From contig NZ_JAVJSQ010000002.1 in assembly GCF_040219335.1 (NCBI RefSeq), forward strand, positions 23,138 to 87,137: 64,000 nt of DNA, in the 5' to 3' direction. Under the pieces are notes generated by a model. That model was not told the origin of the DNA. It ran no database searches and saw only the letters and a list, made by a program, of their open reading frames with translations. The translations under genes were made by a program, and so were the position numbers. Shown here in pieces: positions 26,256 through 35,242 of the stretch. The first letter of the stretch is position 1. Every line of letters begins with the position of its first letter. This DNA comes from Gimesia sp. Its GTDB lineage: Bacteria; Planctomycetota; Planctomycetia; Planctomycetales; Planctomycetaceae.

Positions 26256-26402
26256 GTTGTGGTGTGGATCTGGTTTAGAGGCTGCGTCCAGACGACAGCG
26301 TTTCAACCGGGGCTAATGCCCTGCGGCTAATGGCTTCATAAGTTAGCAGGTGTCCCCTCGCTGGGGCGCCTTACTATTTTCTGAAAGATAAAGTGACCGC
26401 CG

Positions 26403-27635
26403 ATGGATACATTACTTGATCGTTTTCTGCGTTATGTCAAAGTGGATACCCAGTCGGACGAAACCAGTCCCTCGTTTCCGAGTACGAAGAAGCAGCTGGA
26501 TCTGAGCCGGATGCTGTGTGAAGAGTGTGAGCAACTCGGGCTGGAAGATGTGACGATCAGTGAGTACGGCATCGTGATGGCGACGATTCCTGGTACGGTT
26601 GAAGGAGAAGTGCCGGCGATTGGCTGGGTGGCTCACGTGGATACGTCGCCTGAATTTTCCGGGACGAATGTGAAACCGGTCGTGCATGAGAACTATGACG
26701 GGAGCGACCTGGTACTCCCCGGCGATACCTCACGCGTGCTGCGGGTCAGCGAGGAGCCCCGACTGAAAGAGATGGTGGGTAAAACCGTGATCACCACGGA
26801 CGGAACCACGCTGCTGGGAGCCGATGATAAATCGGGCGTGGCGGTGATGATGTCTGCGGCAGCGCACCTGATGAGCGATCGCTCGATTGCCCATGGTCCG
26901 ATCCGGCTCTGCTTTACCTGTGACGAAGAGATCGGCCGCGGGATTGAGAAGCTGGACCTGGATGTGTTCGGCGTTTGTTGCGCTTACACGCTCGACAGTG
27001 ACGGCAGTGGTCGCATCGATTCCGAGACCTTCTCGGCCGATCAGGCGGTGATTACCGTGCGGGGCGTGAATACGCATCCTTCAGTTGGTAAAGGCGTGAT
27101 GGTGAATGCGATTCGGATTCTGAGTGATCTGATCTCATCCTTGCCGACAGAAACACTGAGCCCGGAAACGACGGACGGCCGCGACGGTTTCATTCACCCC
27201 TATCATATCGAAGGGGGCGTGGCGGAAGCGTCAGCCCGGCTGATCCTGCGTGATTTTGAAACCGAGAAACTGGCCGAGTATGCCGGCCTGCTGGATTCCC
27301 TGGCGCAGCCGCTGCGCGAGAAATATCCGCGGTCGGAAATCAAGGTCGACGTGCATAAGCAGTACCGCAACATGCGGGACGGTCTGGGTAAGGAAGCGCG
27401 GGCGCTGGAGAAAGCGATTGAAGCGACACGTGCTGCGGGGCTGGAACCGAACCTGAATATCATCCGCGGTGGAACCGATGGCAGTCTGCTGACCGAAAAG
27501 GGGCTGCCGACGCCGAATCTTTCCAGCGGTCAACACAATCCGCATTCCCCCCTGGAATGGACGACCGTGGAAGAGATGGAAAAGGCCGTTGATGTTTTAG
27601 TGCAACTCGCGATTCTCTGGGGCCAGGAACGTTGA
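26403..27635 (+). CDS. pepT: Peptidase T (tripeptide aminopeptidase)
   Basis: A 410-residue M20 metallopeptidase of the PepT type, cytoplasmic, releasing N-terminal residues from tripeptides. Key metal-site and catalytic residues are visible: HVD at 78-80 (His78, Asp80), GADDKSG with bridging Asp141/142, TCDEEIGRG with the catalytic Glu pair 175/176, LDSDGSG near 196-202, and SGQHNPHSPLEW near the C-terminus. Length equals that of E. coli PepT. No signal peptide. Transcribed alone, with a 147-base gap to the sialidase in front; the ribosome-binding site is weak. Confidence 0.94.
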   Translation: MDTLLDRFLRYVKVDTQSDETSPSFPSTKKQLDLSRMLCEECEQLGLEDVTISEYGIVMATIPGTVEGEVPAIGWVAHVDTSPEFSGTNVKPVVHENYDGSDLVLPGDTSRVLRVSEEPRLKEMVGKTVITTDGTTLLGADDKSGVAVMMSAAAHLMSDRSIAHGPIRLCFTCDEEIGRGIEKLDLDVFGVCCAYTLDSDGSGRIDSETFSADQAVITVRGVNTHPSVGKGVMVNAIRILSDLISSLPTETLSPETTDGRDGFIHPYHIEGGVAEASARLILRDFETEKLAEYAGLLDSLAQPLREKYPRSEIKVDVHKQYRNMRDGLGKEARALEKAIEATRAAGLEPNLNIIRGGTDGSLLTEKGLPTPNLSSGQHNPHSPLEWTTVEEMEKAVDVLVQLAILWGQER

Positions 27636-28072
27636 AGTTTTTCACGTCCAGTTGAGTCTTTCTGGCAACGTACCCTCTTTTTTTTCGAAACACGCCGATC
27701 TGGTTCCGGTTATTCCACCTGTGGAAGCTGGTGAATTCAACCAGACATTGTGCATTCTGCTGCGCCTGATGTGGCAAGGAGTTAAGACGATTCGCATCTG
27801 AAGGAAATCGGGCGACGGCGTGCTGTTCTCCTGTCTGTTATTTAAGCTGTAGCGATTGTGGTGATTGTACCACATCTTCGTGAAAACGATTGTTTGACCA
27901 CCGTTTTTTTGTGGCTTATGTTAAACATATCGGCAAGCTACCTGTTTAAATAATCGCTGTGCATTGACGTGTGCAGCGCTGTTCGGTGTTTTGCATTTCG
28001 TTTACTTGTGCTGTGCCCTGATTGTGGTGGCCTGCAAGTGCGAATGACGTGCATCGACATAGAGGGGGAACA
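27636..28072. other. Intergenic region with promoter of the S41 protease unit
   Basis: About 440 bases without a supported gene. It holds the candidate promoter at 27894-27922 and a long leader of about 145 bases before the next start codon. No other structure was recognised. Confidence 0.4.
27894..27922 (+). promoter_or_regulatory. Candidate sigma-70-type promoter
   Basis: TTGACC (27894-27899), a 17-base spacer containing a T7 run, then TATGTT (27917-27922). It would drive the S41 protease/propeller pair. Confidence 0.4.
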
Positions 28073-29743
28073 ATGTTTTCTACTACCAAGATGCGACTTC
28101 TTAAGAGAGTCTACTCGAGTTCGCTGTGTATCGTGTTACTGGGATGTCAGCTGGCGGTCACTACGACTGTCTCGTATGCGGATCCCGGTCCTCTGCCCAT
28201 CGTCATTCCCGTTACTCAGACCCAGGCGGTTGCCAAAGGGGAAGAGTTTGAACGGACGCGACAATGGATTAAGGCTATTGAGCACTATGAAGAAGCGCTC
28301 AAAGAATGGCCGGACAATGACAGCATCAAGTACGGGCTGCGTCGTGCCAAGATTCATTTCGGCATTGATCGACGTTACCATGACGACAGCTTTAATAAAG
28401 TTCTGCTGGTCCAGTCCCGTCGCGAATCATTCATTCTGTATGACGAAATTTTAGCGAAGATTCAGTCGCACTTCGTCGACCCGTTGAGCACAACCTCGTT
28501 TGTCGCTCATGGAACAGAAAGCCTCTACCTCGCTCTGGCCAACGATGAATTTGTGAAGGTGCATCTGAAGAGCGTGCCACCGGAAAAGATTCGTAATATG
28601 CGTCGGATTCTTCGCGAGAGATACTGGAACAAAGGTGTCAACGGTTTTCACGGTGCCCATCAGCTGATCAACGAGGTCTGTGACCTGTCGTATCAGAACC
28701 TGGGACTGCGTGACTCAGCCGTAATTGCAGAATACACGTTCGGTGGCTGCAATGCCCTGGACGATTACAGTAGCTTCCTGACTCCCGAACGTTTGGGCGA
28801 TCTGTACGACAACATCGAAGGCGAATTCGTCGGTATCGGCATCGAAATGAAAGCCGAGATTGGCGAAGGCATGCTGTTGATCAACGTACTGCCCGAGAGT
28901 CCTGCAGAAAACGCAGGCGTGCTGGCAGGCGATCATATTGTGAGCATCGATGGCACCGACTGTCGTCACATGACGACCGATGCGGCAGCCAATCTGCTGC
29001 GGGGCACCTCCGGCAGCCAGGTCGTTCTGGAACTGGAAAGTCCCAAAACGGAACAGGTCCGAACGGCCCGCGTGACTCGCAAGGCGGTTCAGGTTCGCAG
29101 TTTTCCGATCGTGAAGATAATCGATCAGGAGAACGGAATCGGCTACATTAAAATGACTGGTTTCCAGAAAACCTCAGCAGCAGAACTCGATGCTGCCCTG
29201 CAGAAGCTGCACGGCGAAGGCATGCGGGCTCTGATCTGGGACGTACGTGGAAACCCGGGTGGTCTGCTTTCTGCGGCTGTAGAAGTGCTGGATCGATTCA
29301 TCGATGAAGGTAAACTGGTTTCCACCAAAGGTCGTGTTTCCGATCAGAACTGGAGCTACACTGCTCATCGTCCTGGTACCTGGAAGATTCCGCTGGTCTT
29401 GCTGGTGGATGAAAACAGTGCGAGTGCCAGTGAAATTGTGGCGGGAGCACTCACCGATCATCGTCGGGCGACCGTGGTGGGTCGCAAGACTTACGGTAAG
29501 TGGTCGGTCCAGAGTATCTTTCCGATCCGCGGATCTACGGGATTGCGTCTGACGACTGCCAAATTCTATTCGCCTCACGGAAACACATATGGTAAGATCG
29601 GGATCAAACCCGGAATCACGGTTGAGAAAGATGAACTGCGGACGGCCATGTATGGGGCGTCACAGGAACAGAAACTGGCGACAGATTCTGATATCAAACG
29701 TGGCTTACAAATTCTGCAAAGGCAATATGCTGTAACACCATGA
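28073..29743 (+). CDS. S41 carboxyl-terminal processing protease with PDZ domain
   Basis: A 556-residue exported protease of the CtpA/Prc class. The ATG at 28073 has GAGGGGG just upstream; an earlier in-frame start lacks one. The leader ends in IVLLGCQL, possibly a lipobox, so membrane anchoring is likely. Residues about 50-100 resemble a TPR-like pair of helices (GEEFERTRQWIKAIEHYEEAL). A PDZ domain follows (GIGIEMKAEIGEGMLLINVL ... AGDHIVSIDG), then the S41 protease domain with NPGGLLSAAVEVLDRF, the catalytic serine in DENSASASEIVAG near residue 450, and the catalytic lysine in GRKTYGKW about 25 residues later. It would degrade or trim envelope proteins from their C-termini. Its stop overlaps the start of a propeller protein. 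Confidence 0.9.
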   Translation: MFSTTKMRLLKRVYSSSLCIVLLGCQLAVTTTVSYADPGPLPIVIPVTQTQAVAKGEEFERTRQWIKAIEHYEEALKEWPDNDSIKYGLRRAKIHFGIDRRYHDDSFNKVLLVQSRRESFILYDEILAKIQSHFVDPLSTTSFVAHGTESLYLALANDEFVKVHLKSVPPEKIRNMRRILRERYWNKGVNGFHGAHQLINEVCDLSYQNLGLRDSAVIAEYTFGGCNALDDYSSFLTPERLGDLYDNIEGEFVGIGIEMKAEIGEGMLLINVLPESPAENAGVLAGDHIVSIDGTDCRHMTTDAAANLLRGTSGSQVVLELESPKTEQVRTARVTRKAVQVRSFPIVKIIDQENGIGYIKMTGFQKTSAAELDAALQKLHGEGMRALIWDVRGNPGGLLSAAVEVLDRFIDEGKLVSTKGRVSDQNWSYTAHRPGTWKIPLVLLVDENSASASEIVAGALTDHRRATVVGRKTYGKWSVQSIFPIRGSTGLRLTTAKFYSPHGNTYGKIGIKPGITVEKDELRTAMYGASQEQKLATDSDIKRGLQILQRQYAVTP

Positions 29744-30639
29744 TGGATGAACGTGCCGCCTGGCTGACCCAGGGAAAAGGAATTACTCCCAGCCTCCGCT
29801 GGTCATTTTCCACCGAAGCGCCTCTCCTGGCGCTCGATCTGGCACGTGAAACCGGAGAAATACTGGCCGCCGATATTTCCGGCGGCCTTTATTTATTGGA
29901 TCGGCAGGGACAGTTCCTGCATCTGAACCGCGGGATCAAGGATGTGCAGCTGGTACACTGGAGCGATCACGGCAAGCGGGGGGCCGCGATCTACTCCGAT
30001 AATAATATCTGCTGTTTCGATCGCGATCTGAACGTGACCTGGGCGATCTCCTTCTCCGTGGAATGCCTGGCGATTGCCATGGATTCCTACGGCGATTATG
30101 TCGCCGTCAGTCTGGCCAGCGGGAAAACGATTCTGATCGATTCCCAGAAAAAGAAGGTGGCCAGCTTTGAGACCATGAAGCCGCTGAGTTACCTCGAATT
30201 TCAGATGACCGAACCCCGGCTGATGGGGGCGGCTGAGAATGGCCTGGTCTGCTGTTACGACCTGGAAGGCAACTGTCTCTGGACGGAGAAGCACTGGTCG
30301 AACTGCGGCGGGCTGGCGATGTCAGGCGATGGTCAGCGGATCTACCTGGCGGGATTCAATTATGGAATCCTGATCTTCGATCATGAAGGCGATTCCGCGG
30401 GAACGCTGGTATTCGAGGGGACGCCGAAGGTTCTTGCCTGTGATTTTCAGGGTAACCGGATCGTCACTGCGACCATTGAACAGGAATTGTACTGGCTCAA
30501 CCAGGAGGGCAAACTGCTGTGGGGCGGGATTATTCCTGATGAAGCAATCGAGGTCGCCTGCGACCCGTTCGGACAGTGGTGCGTGTGCGGTGCTAAATCG
30601 GGGCTGGTGCAGTGCCTGGACTGGAGTGACTCACTTTAA
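29740..30639 (+). CDS. Beta-propeller (WD40/PQQ-like) protein
   Basis: A 299-residue protein built of repeated strand-turn units such as LYLLDRQGQFLHL, ICCFDRDLNVTWAI, TILIDSQKKKVASFE, VCCYDLEGNCLWTE, ILIFDHEGDSAG and LYWLNQEGKLLWGG, typical of a six- or seven-bladed propeller of the PQQ/WD40 superfamily. There is no signal peptide, so it should be cytoplasmic. Its ATG overlaps the stop of the S41 protease by four bases (ATGA), meaning coupled translation. The function is unknown; such propellers usually serve as protein-interaction scaffolds. Confidence 0.75.
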   Translation: MMDERAAWLTQGKGITPSLRWSFSTEAPLLALDLARETGEILAADISGGLYLLDRQGQFLHLNRGIKDVQLVHWSDHGKRGAAIYSDNNICCFDRDLNVTWAISFSVECLAIAMDSYGDYVAVSLASGKTILIDSQKKKVASFETMKPLSYLEFQMTEPRLMGAAENGLVCCYDLEGNCLWTEKHWSNCGGLAMSGDGQRIYLAGFNYGILIFDHEGDSAGTLVFEGTPKVLACDFQGNRIVTATIEQELYWLNQEGKLLWGGIIPDEAIEVACDPFGQWCVCGAKSGLVQCLDWSDSL

Positions 30640-30729
30640 ATGTGTTTGTGTGGGGGGCGGTGCGAACATGTGGTGATGTGCACTAACCCGTTTTCTAGGC
30701 AGGATCGTAGAAAAGGGCCAAGGTCTATT

Positions 30730-30758
30730 TTGACTCTCCCCTTGCAAATGCTTATTAT
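30730..30758 (+). promoter_or_regulatory. Sigma-70-type promoter for the Ser/Thr kinase gene
   Basis: TTGACT (30730-30735), 17-base spacer, TATTAT (30753-30758): five of six consensus bases in each hexamer and ideal spacing. Predicted leader about 115 bases to the ATG at 30882. Confidence 0.65.
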
Positions 30759-30881
30759 ATAAGCTCTTCCTGCAACACATTTATTGCGTCTCACTTTCAG
30801 TTCCTGTTGATTCACACTTTCTCTCACACTGGCGACATGCGTTACTAACACCGGCGAATCAGATCATTTCTGGGGCAGGCG

Positions 30882-33800
30882 ATGGCCAAGCGGAATAAAG
30901 ATACTCCTGAAAAGAAAAAACGCCAGTCCGCGCGCGTGCCCAAGCTGGATTCGCTGGGGAAATACCAGATCGAGAAAGAGATTGGTGCCGGCGGCATGGG
31001 AGCAGTCTTTCTCGCCCGCGACACAACGCTGAATCGACTGGCGGCGCTTAAAGTTCTACCCCGGGACAAGGCGGAAAACCCGGTTCTGGTCAAACGATTC
31101 AAGGCTGAGGGACAGGCGGCTGCTCACCTGCGGCACGAGAATATCGTCTCTGTCTACGATGCGGGCGAAGAAGACGGTTATCTCTACATTGCCCTCGAGT
31201 ATGTCGAAGGGACCGACCTCCATAACATGATCAGTAAGCGGACCCGGCTGCCCGTTCGGCGTTCACTGGAGATTATCACGCAGGTGACGGAAGCCCTCGC
31301 GCATGCGTACCAGCAGGGTATCGTCCATCGGGATATCAAGCCGGCCAACATCCTGATTCGTCAGGATGGGGTCGTCAAGCTGACCGACCTGGGGCTGGCC
31401 CGTTCGATTGATGACAACACCGAAACCAGCATTACCCGGGCGGGTACGACTGTGGGAACGGTCGACTATATGGCTCCCGAACAGGCACGGGACAGTAAAG
31501 CGGCTGATATTCGCAGCGATATCTATTCGCTGGGCTGCACCTGGTATCACATGCTGACCGGACGGGCCCCCTTCTCCGAGGGAAGCCTGACCAATAAACT
31601 GGCCGCACATGCTACCACTCCCCCGCCCGACCCACGGGAATTGAATGAACGCGTGCCCGAAGGGATCGTGGCGATCATTCACCGGATGATGGCCAAGTCC
31701 AAGAACGACCGCTACCAGACGCCGGAAGAACTGCTGGAAGATCTAAAGGACCCAAATCTGAAGCGTTCCAATGTCGACAATAATGTGCTGGAAGCACTGG
31801 CCTCAGATGAATCGGATGGGGAACAGCCGACGCGTGAGGTCGATATTATTCTCCCGGCTGACAGCAGCGATTTTCAGATCAATCAGTTCATTCCCGATTA
31901 CAACAGCCAGCCGGATGAGGACGATGACGATCACGCAGATGCAGATGGCGGGAACCGTCTGAGTACCAGCTTTGATCTGCAGCAACTGGCGGGAGAAGTG
32001 GAACTGGAGTCTGAAGTCACGGTGCCAGGTCTTAAACGTTCGACAAAGTCGTCGCCTGAAAAGAAAAGCGAGAAGAAGTCATCCCGCTCGAAATCGGGAC
32101 CGCAAAAAACGGTCGACCGTTCAAGTACCCGGAAGCCTGTTGAGGAACCGGAAGAAGAAGGCTCCGTGATCTCCGATTCCGCGATGAAGACGCGGAAGGC
32201 GAAACGTTCTCGCAAAAGTGAGCCGGACTCATCACAGGGTAAGCGGAGCCGACCTGCTGCAGCGGGCAAAAAACAGAACCGGCCTCAAGCGACGAAACGC
32301 AGCAGCGGAAGCCGCAAATCGGTTCGAGAAACGTCTCCGGTTATGAACGGTGACGCCGATGCGAACGAGAGTGAGATTTCACTCGACTACCGGCAGATTG
32401 GTCTGGTGCTGGGCGGGTTACTGCTGGTCATCATACTGATCTGGTGGGCTGTGAGCAGTATGGGGTCTGGTTCTGGACCACAACAGGGACCAGGCAGTAA
32501 TCCATTTGATCCCAATGCCGAGGCACCTGCGCCGGCCGAAAACACAGCGGTCGCTGCCGCGGATGAGCAAAAAGCTGATGCTGAAGCGGAAAAAGAAACA
32601 GAACAGACCAGTACCGAAGTCACAAAAACAGAGGAAAAGCCTGCCGGTTCCCAATGGGAAGAAGCAGCGGTACGAGGGCAGGAAAAACAGTTTCTGCCCG
32701 AGTGGGGAAAAGGCTTTTCGGCATTGACGGGGGCGAATGCCAGCCAGCCGGAAGCTCAGTTGACCCTGCTCAAAGTTGCCCATGGATCGTCGGCGCAGGG
32801 AATCTACTCCAGCCTGGATGACGCGTTGGCAGAGGTAGCTAACCGCGGGGCTGTCATTCGTCTGTACGGTCCCGGTCCGTTCACAATGAGTCCGCAGCGA
32901 CTCGCGGGAATTTCGCAATTGATCATCATGGCAGCGGATTCCAGCCAGAAACAGCCGACCGTGATCTTGAACCCGAGTAGTGGGTCTGATGCACAGACGA
33001 TTTCTGATTACCTGAGCTTTGCCGGGGGGCTGCTGCGTTTGCAGGGAATTCATTTCCTGTGTGACGCGGGCCGTCTGACTGGTAATGGCGACTGTAACCT
33101 GCTGGCTCTGAACCAGAGTGATCTGACCATTCAGGAATGTTCCTTTTCACTGACAGGAACCGGGACACGTGAGTTTCGTCTGATCAATTCTACCGGAGTT
33201 CCCCGCACCGAGACCGATCGGCCCGAGGGGGAGTCGCGGATTCTGCTGGAGAACTGTGTCGTTACCGGCAGAAAGCTGGAAGTGGTGCGCGTGGATCAGC
33301 CCTACTCCGATGTGATGCTTTCCAACTGTTATTTTTCCGTGACCGAGGCCCCCTGCCTGGAACTGACGGCGTTGAATCCGAATCTGAACCTCAGCAGTGT
33401 GCTGCAGGCACGGAAGGTTCCCCGCACGCTGCGTGTGTTTTCCAGTACGCTCGTCTCTGATCAATCGATCTTTGAACTGATCGGGCCGGTGGCGAAACAG
33501 GCCCAACCTGCTGCCGAGAACCAGGAGACTCTGAAGACGCAGACCGACCTGATCGTGATCAATTCGGTACTCGTGGGAGATCCGCAGGCAAAACGGGCTG
33601 CGATGCTGACACTCGTCGACTGGCCGCAGGATAAACTGCGCCAGCAGAGCAAGAGTCGCTTCAAGGACCTGGATCTGCAACTGGAGAGTGTCATGTTCTG
33701 GGGTTGGCCGTTGTATCTGAGATCGACCGAACCGGGCAGTCCGCAGAGTACGTTTGAGATTGATGCCCATCGAACCTGGCAGCAAAGCTGGGGAAAGCCG

Positions 33801-35234
33801 GTGGCGGTCGAGTCCTTCGATGCCGATCTGCCTCCCAAGTATGCGGCACTGCAGAAGCCGGCCTTCGACAGCAGCCTGCTCAATTTTTCCAAAGTCAAAA
33901 ATGTCTACCGTGTTTCTTCAGGGGGGATCGTACCTGGCTGCGACCCGAACCGTCTGGCGACGCTTTCTGCCGGCGAGCAGGAGCGGATCCAAGCCTATGT
34001 GAGTCAGCCTCAGATCGGAGAAGCGATCGCCGGCAAGTTCGCTAAATCGAAAACGGTTGCTTTCGATATGTCGAAAGGAAATCTGAGTGACTTTCTCAAC
34101 AGCGCTGCCGTTTCAGGACCCACCCGGGTGAATGTGACCGGCCAGGGCGTCTGTTACACGGCTCCCATCGAGCTGGAAAACAAGCAGGTGCAGTTAAATT
34201 TCGATACGCCTACTGGTGCGACTCCTTTGATTGTGGAACTGAAGCTGCTGCCTTCCGCAGGGAAGACGCGGTCGCGTGATTCCCGTAGTGCGGGAGTGGA
34301 CTCTTTTATTGCCCTGAAGAATTCTACCCTGGCGATTCACGGTGGGAAATTTCGGATTTCGGCCGACCGGAAAGGTGTGGTCCCCCGGAATTTCATTTCG
34401 CTGCAGAACAGTCAGCTGACACTTGAAGATTCTGCCCTGGATGCTCTGCTGCTCAACGACAAACGCTTTCAGTCCGTTGTGCAGGTTAGCGGGGGAACGG
34501 GGAATCAACCGAACCAGGTGCTGTTGAGTCGCACCTATCTGTCGACTTCGGGAACGATTGTTAATTCAGAGACGCCGCAGCTGGACCTGGATGTCTCCGA
34601 GAGCCTGTTATTGAGCCAGAATGATCTGTTCGCACTGGCGGTGAAGCCGTCGTCGAGTCCGCGGGTTCGGGTTTCTCTGAATCAGAGTACCCTGGCGCCT
34701 CGCGATTCCGTGCTGGCTTTTAAGGAAAGCGACGGTTCTCAATCTACTGGAACCGCTGCCCGGGTGCTGGCGGAAGAATGTCTGTTTCTGCCTGTGCCAG
34801 CCGCGTCAGGCGGTCGCTCTGACTCTTCTCGTTCCGCTTCCCTGCTCCGGCTCCCCCAGAGTCTGCAGAAGCAGGTGCAGTGGTGGGGTTCGGGTAATGG
34901 GTATATGGTAGAGCGGCTGAAAGCACTCGGGGAATCCGGCTCGCTATCTGCGGGAGCTGGCGGCGATTTTGAACAGACGCTGGCTCAGTTGTTCGGCGAC
35001 CAGGCGGATCAACACGCACTGGCGATGCCGGGCGGGGTTCTGCTGCAGGAACAGAAACTGCCTCCCCTGACGAAGATTCAGCCAGTCCACTTTCGGCTGC
35101 TCCCTGCCTGTAAGGCGGCGACCTGGTCGGACCTCAAACAGCCGCTGGGGGCCGATCCCGTTGCACTCCAGGCGATGCTGGAAGGCAATCCGCAGGACCG
35201 GGCGAAAGCGGCACGCAATAAACGCTCGTTCTAA
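30882..35234 (+). CDS. Membrane-anchored Ser/Thr protein kinase with long exported domain
   Basis: A 1450-residue PknB-type kinase. The catalytic domain covers residues about 27-290: glycine loop IGAGGMGAVFLARD, invariant Lys in ALKVL, catalytic loop HRDIKPANIL near 149-158, DLG in place of DFG, and APEQARDSKAADIRSD. A Ser/Lys/Arg-rich linker (about 380-490) precedes a single membrane helix near 505-525 (IGLVLGGLLLVIILIWWAVS). The remaining 920 residues are outside the cytoplasm: an acidic linker, then stretches of short beta strands resembling a right-handed parallel beta-helix (SLDDALAEVANRGAVIRLYG ... LTIQECSFSLTG ... LENCVVTGRKLEVV). Such architecture is common in planctomycetes; ligand and targets are unknown. 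It converges with the FHA-histidine kinase gene. Confidence 0.9.
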   Translation: MAKRNKDTPEKKKRQSARVPKLDSLGKYQIEKEIGAGGMGAVFLARDTTLNRLAALKVLPRDKAENPVLVKRFKAEGQAAAHLRHENIVSVYDAGEEDGYLYIALEYVEGTDLHNMISKRTRLPVRRSLEIITQVTEALAHAYQQGIVHRDIKPANILIRQDGVVKLTDLGLARSIDDNTETSITRAGTTVGTVDYMAPEQARDSKAADIRSDIYSLGCTWYHMLTGRAPFSEGSLTNKLAAHATTPPPDPRELNERVPEGIVAIIHRMMAKSKNDRYQTPEELLEDLKDPNLKRSNVDNNVLEALASDESDGEQPTREVDIILPADSSDFQINQFIPDYNSQPDEDDDDHADADGGNRLSTSFDLQQLAGEVELESEVTVPGLKRSTKSSPEKKSEKKSSRSKSGPQKTVDRSSTRKPVEEPEEEGSVISDSAMKTRKAKRSRKSEPDSSQGKRSRPAAAGKKQNRPQATKRSSGSRKSVRETSPVMNGDADANESEISLDYRQIGLVLGGLLLVIILIWWAVSSMGSGSGPQQGPGSNPFDPNAEAPAPAENTAVAAADEQKADAEAEKETEQTSTEVTKTEEKPAGSQWEEAAVRGQEKQFLPEWGKGFSALTGANASQPEAQLTLLKVAHGSSAQGIYSSLDDALAEVANRGAVIRLYGPGPFTMSPQRLAGISQLIIMAADSSQKQPTVILNPSSGSDAQTISDYLSFAGGLLRLQGIHFLCDAGRLTGNGDCNLLALNQSDLTIQECSFSLTGTGTREFRLINSTGVPRTETDRPEGESRILLENCVVTGRKLEVVRVDQPYSDVMLSNCYFSVTEAPCLELTALNPNLNLSSVLQARKVPRTLRVFSSTLVSDQSIFELIGPVAKQAQPAAENQETLKTQTDLIVINSVLVGDPQAKRAAMLTLVDWPQDKLRQQSKSRFKDLDLQLESVMFWGWPLYLRSTEPGSPQSTFEIDAHRTWQQSWGKPVAVESFDADLPPKYAALQKPAFDSSLLNFSKVKNVYRVSSGGIVPGCDPNRLATLSAGEQERIQAYVSQPQIGEAIAGKFAKSKTVAFDMSKGNLSDFLNSAAVSGPTRVNVTGQGVCYTAPIELENKQVQLNFDTPTGATPLIVELKLLPSAGKTRSRDSRSAGVDSFIALKNSTLAIHGGKFRISADRKGVVPRNFISLQNSQLTLEDSALDALLLNDKRFQSVVQVSGGTGNQPNQVLLSRTYLSTSGTIVNSETPQLDLDVSESLLLSQNDLFALAVKPSSSPRVRVSLNQSTLAPRDSVLAFKESDGSQSTGTAARVLAEECLFLPVPAASGGRSDSSRSASLLRLPQSLQKQVQWWGSGNGYMVERLKALGESGSLSAGAGGDFEQTLAQLFGDQADQHALAMPGGVLLQEQKLPPLTKIQPVHFRLLPACKAATWSDLKQPLGADPVALQAMLEGNPQDRAKAARNKRSF

Positions 35235-35242
35235 GGACTTGC

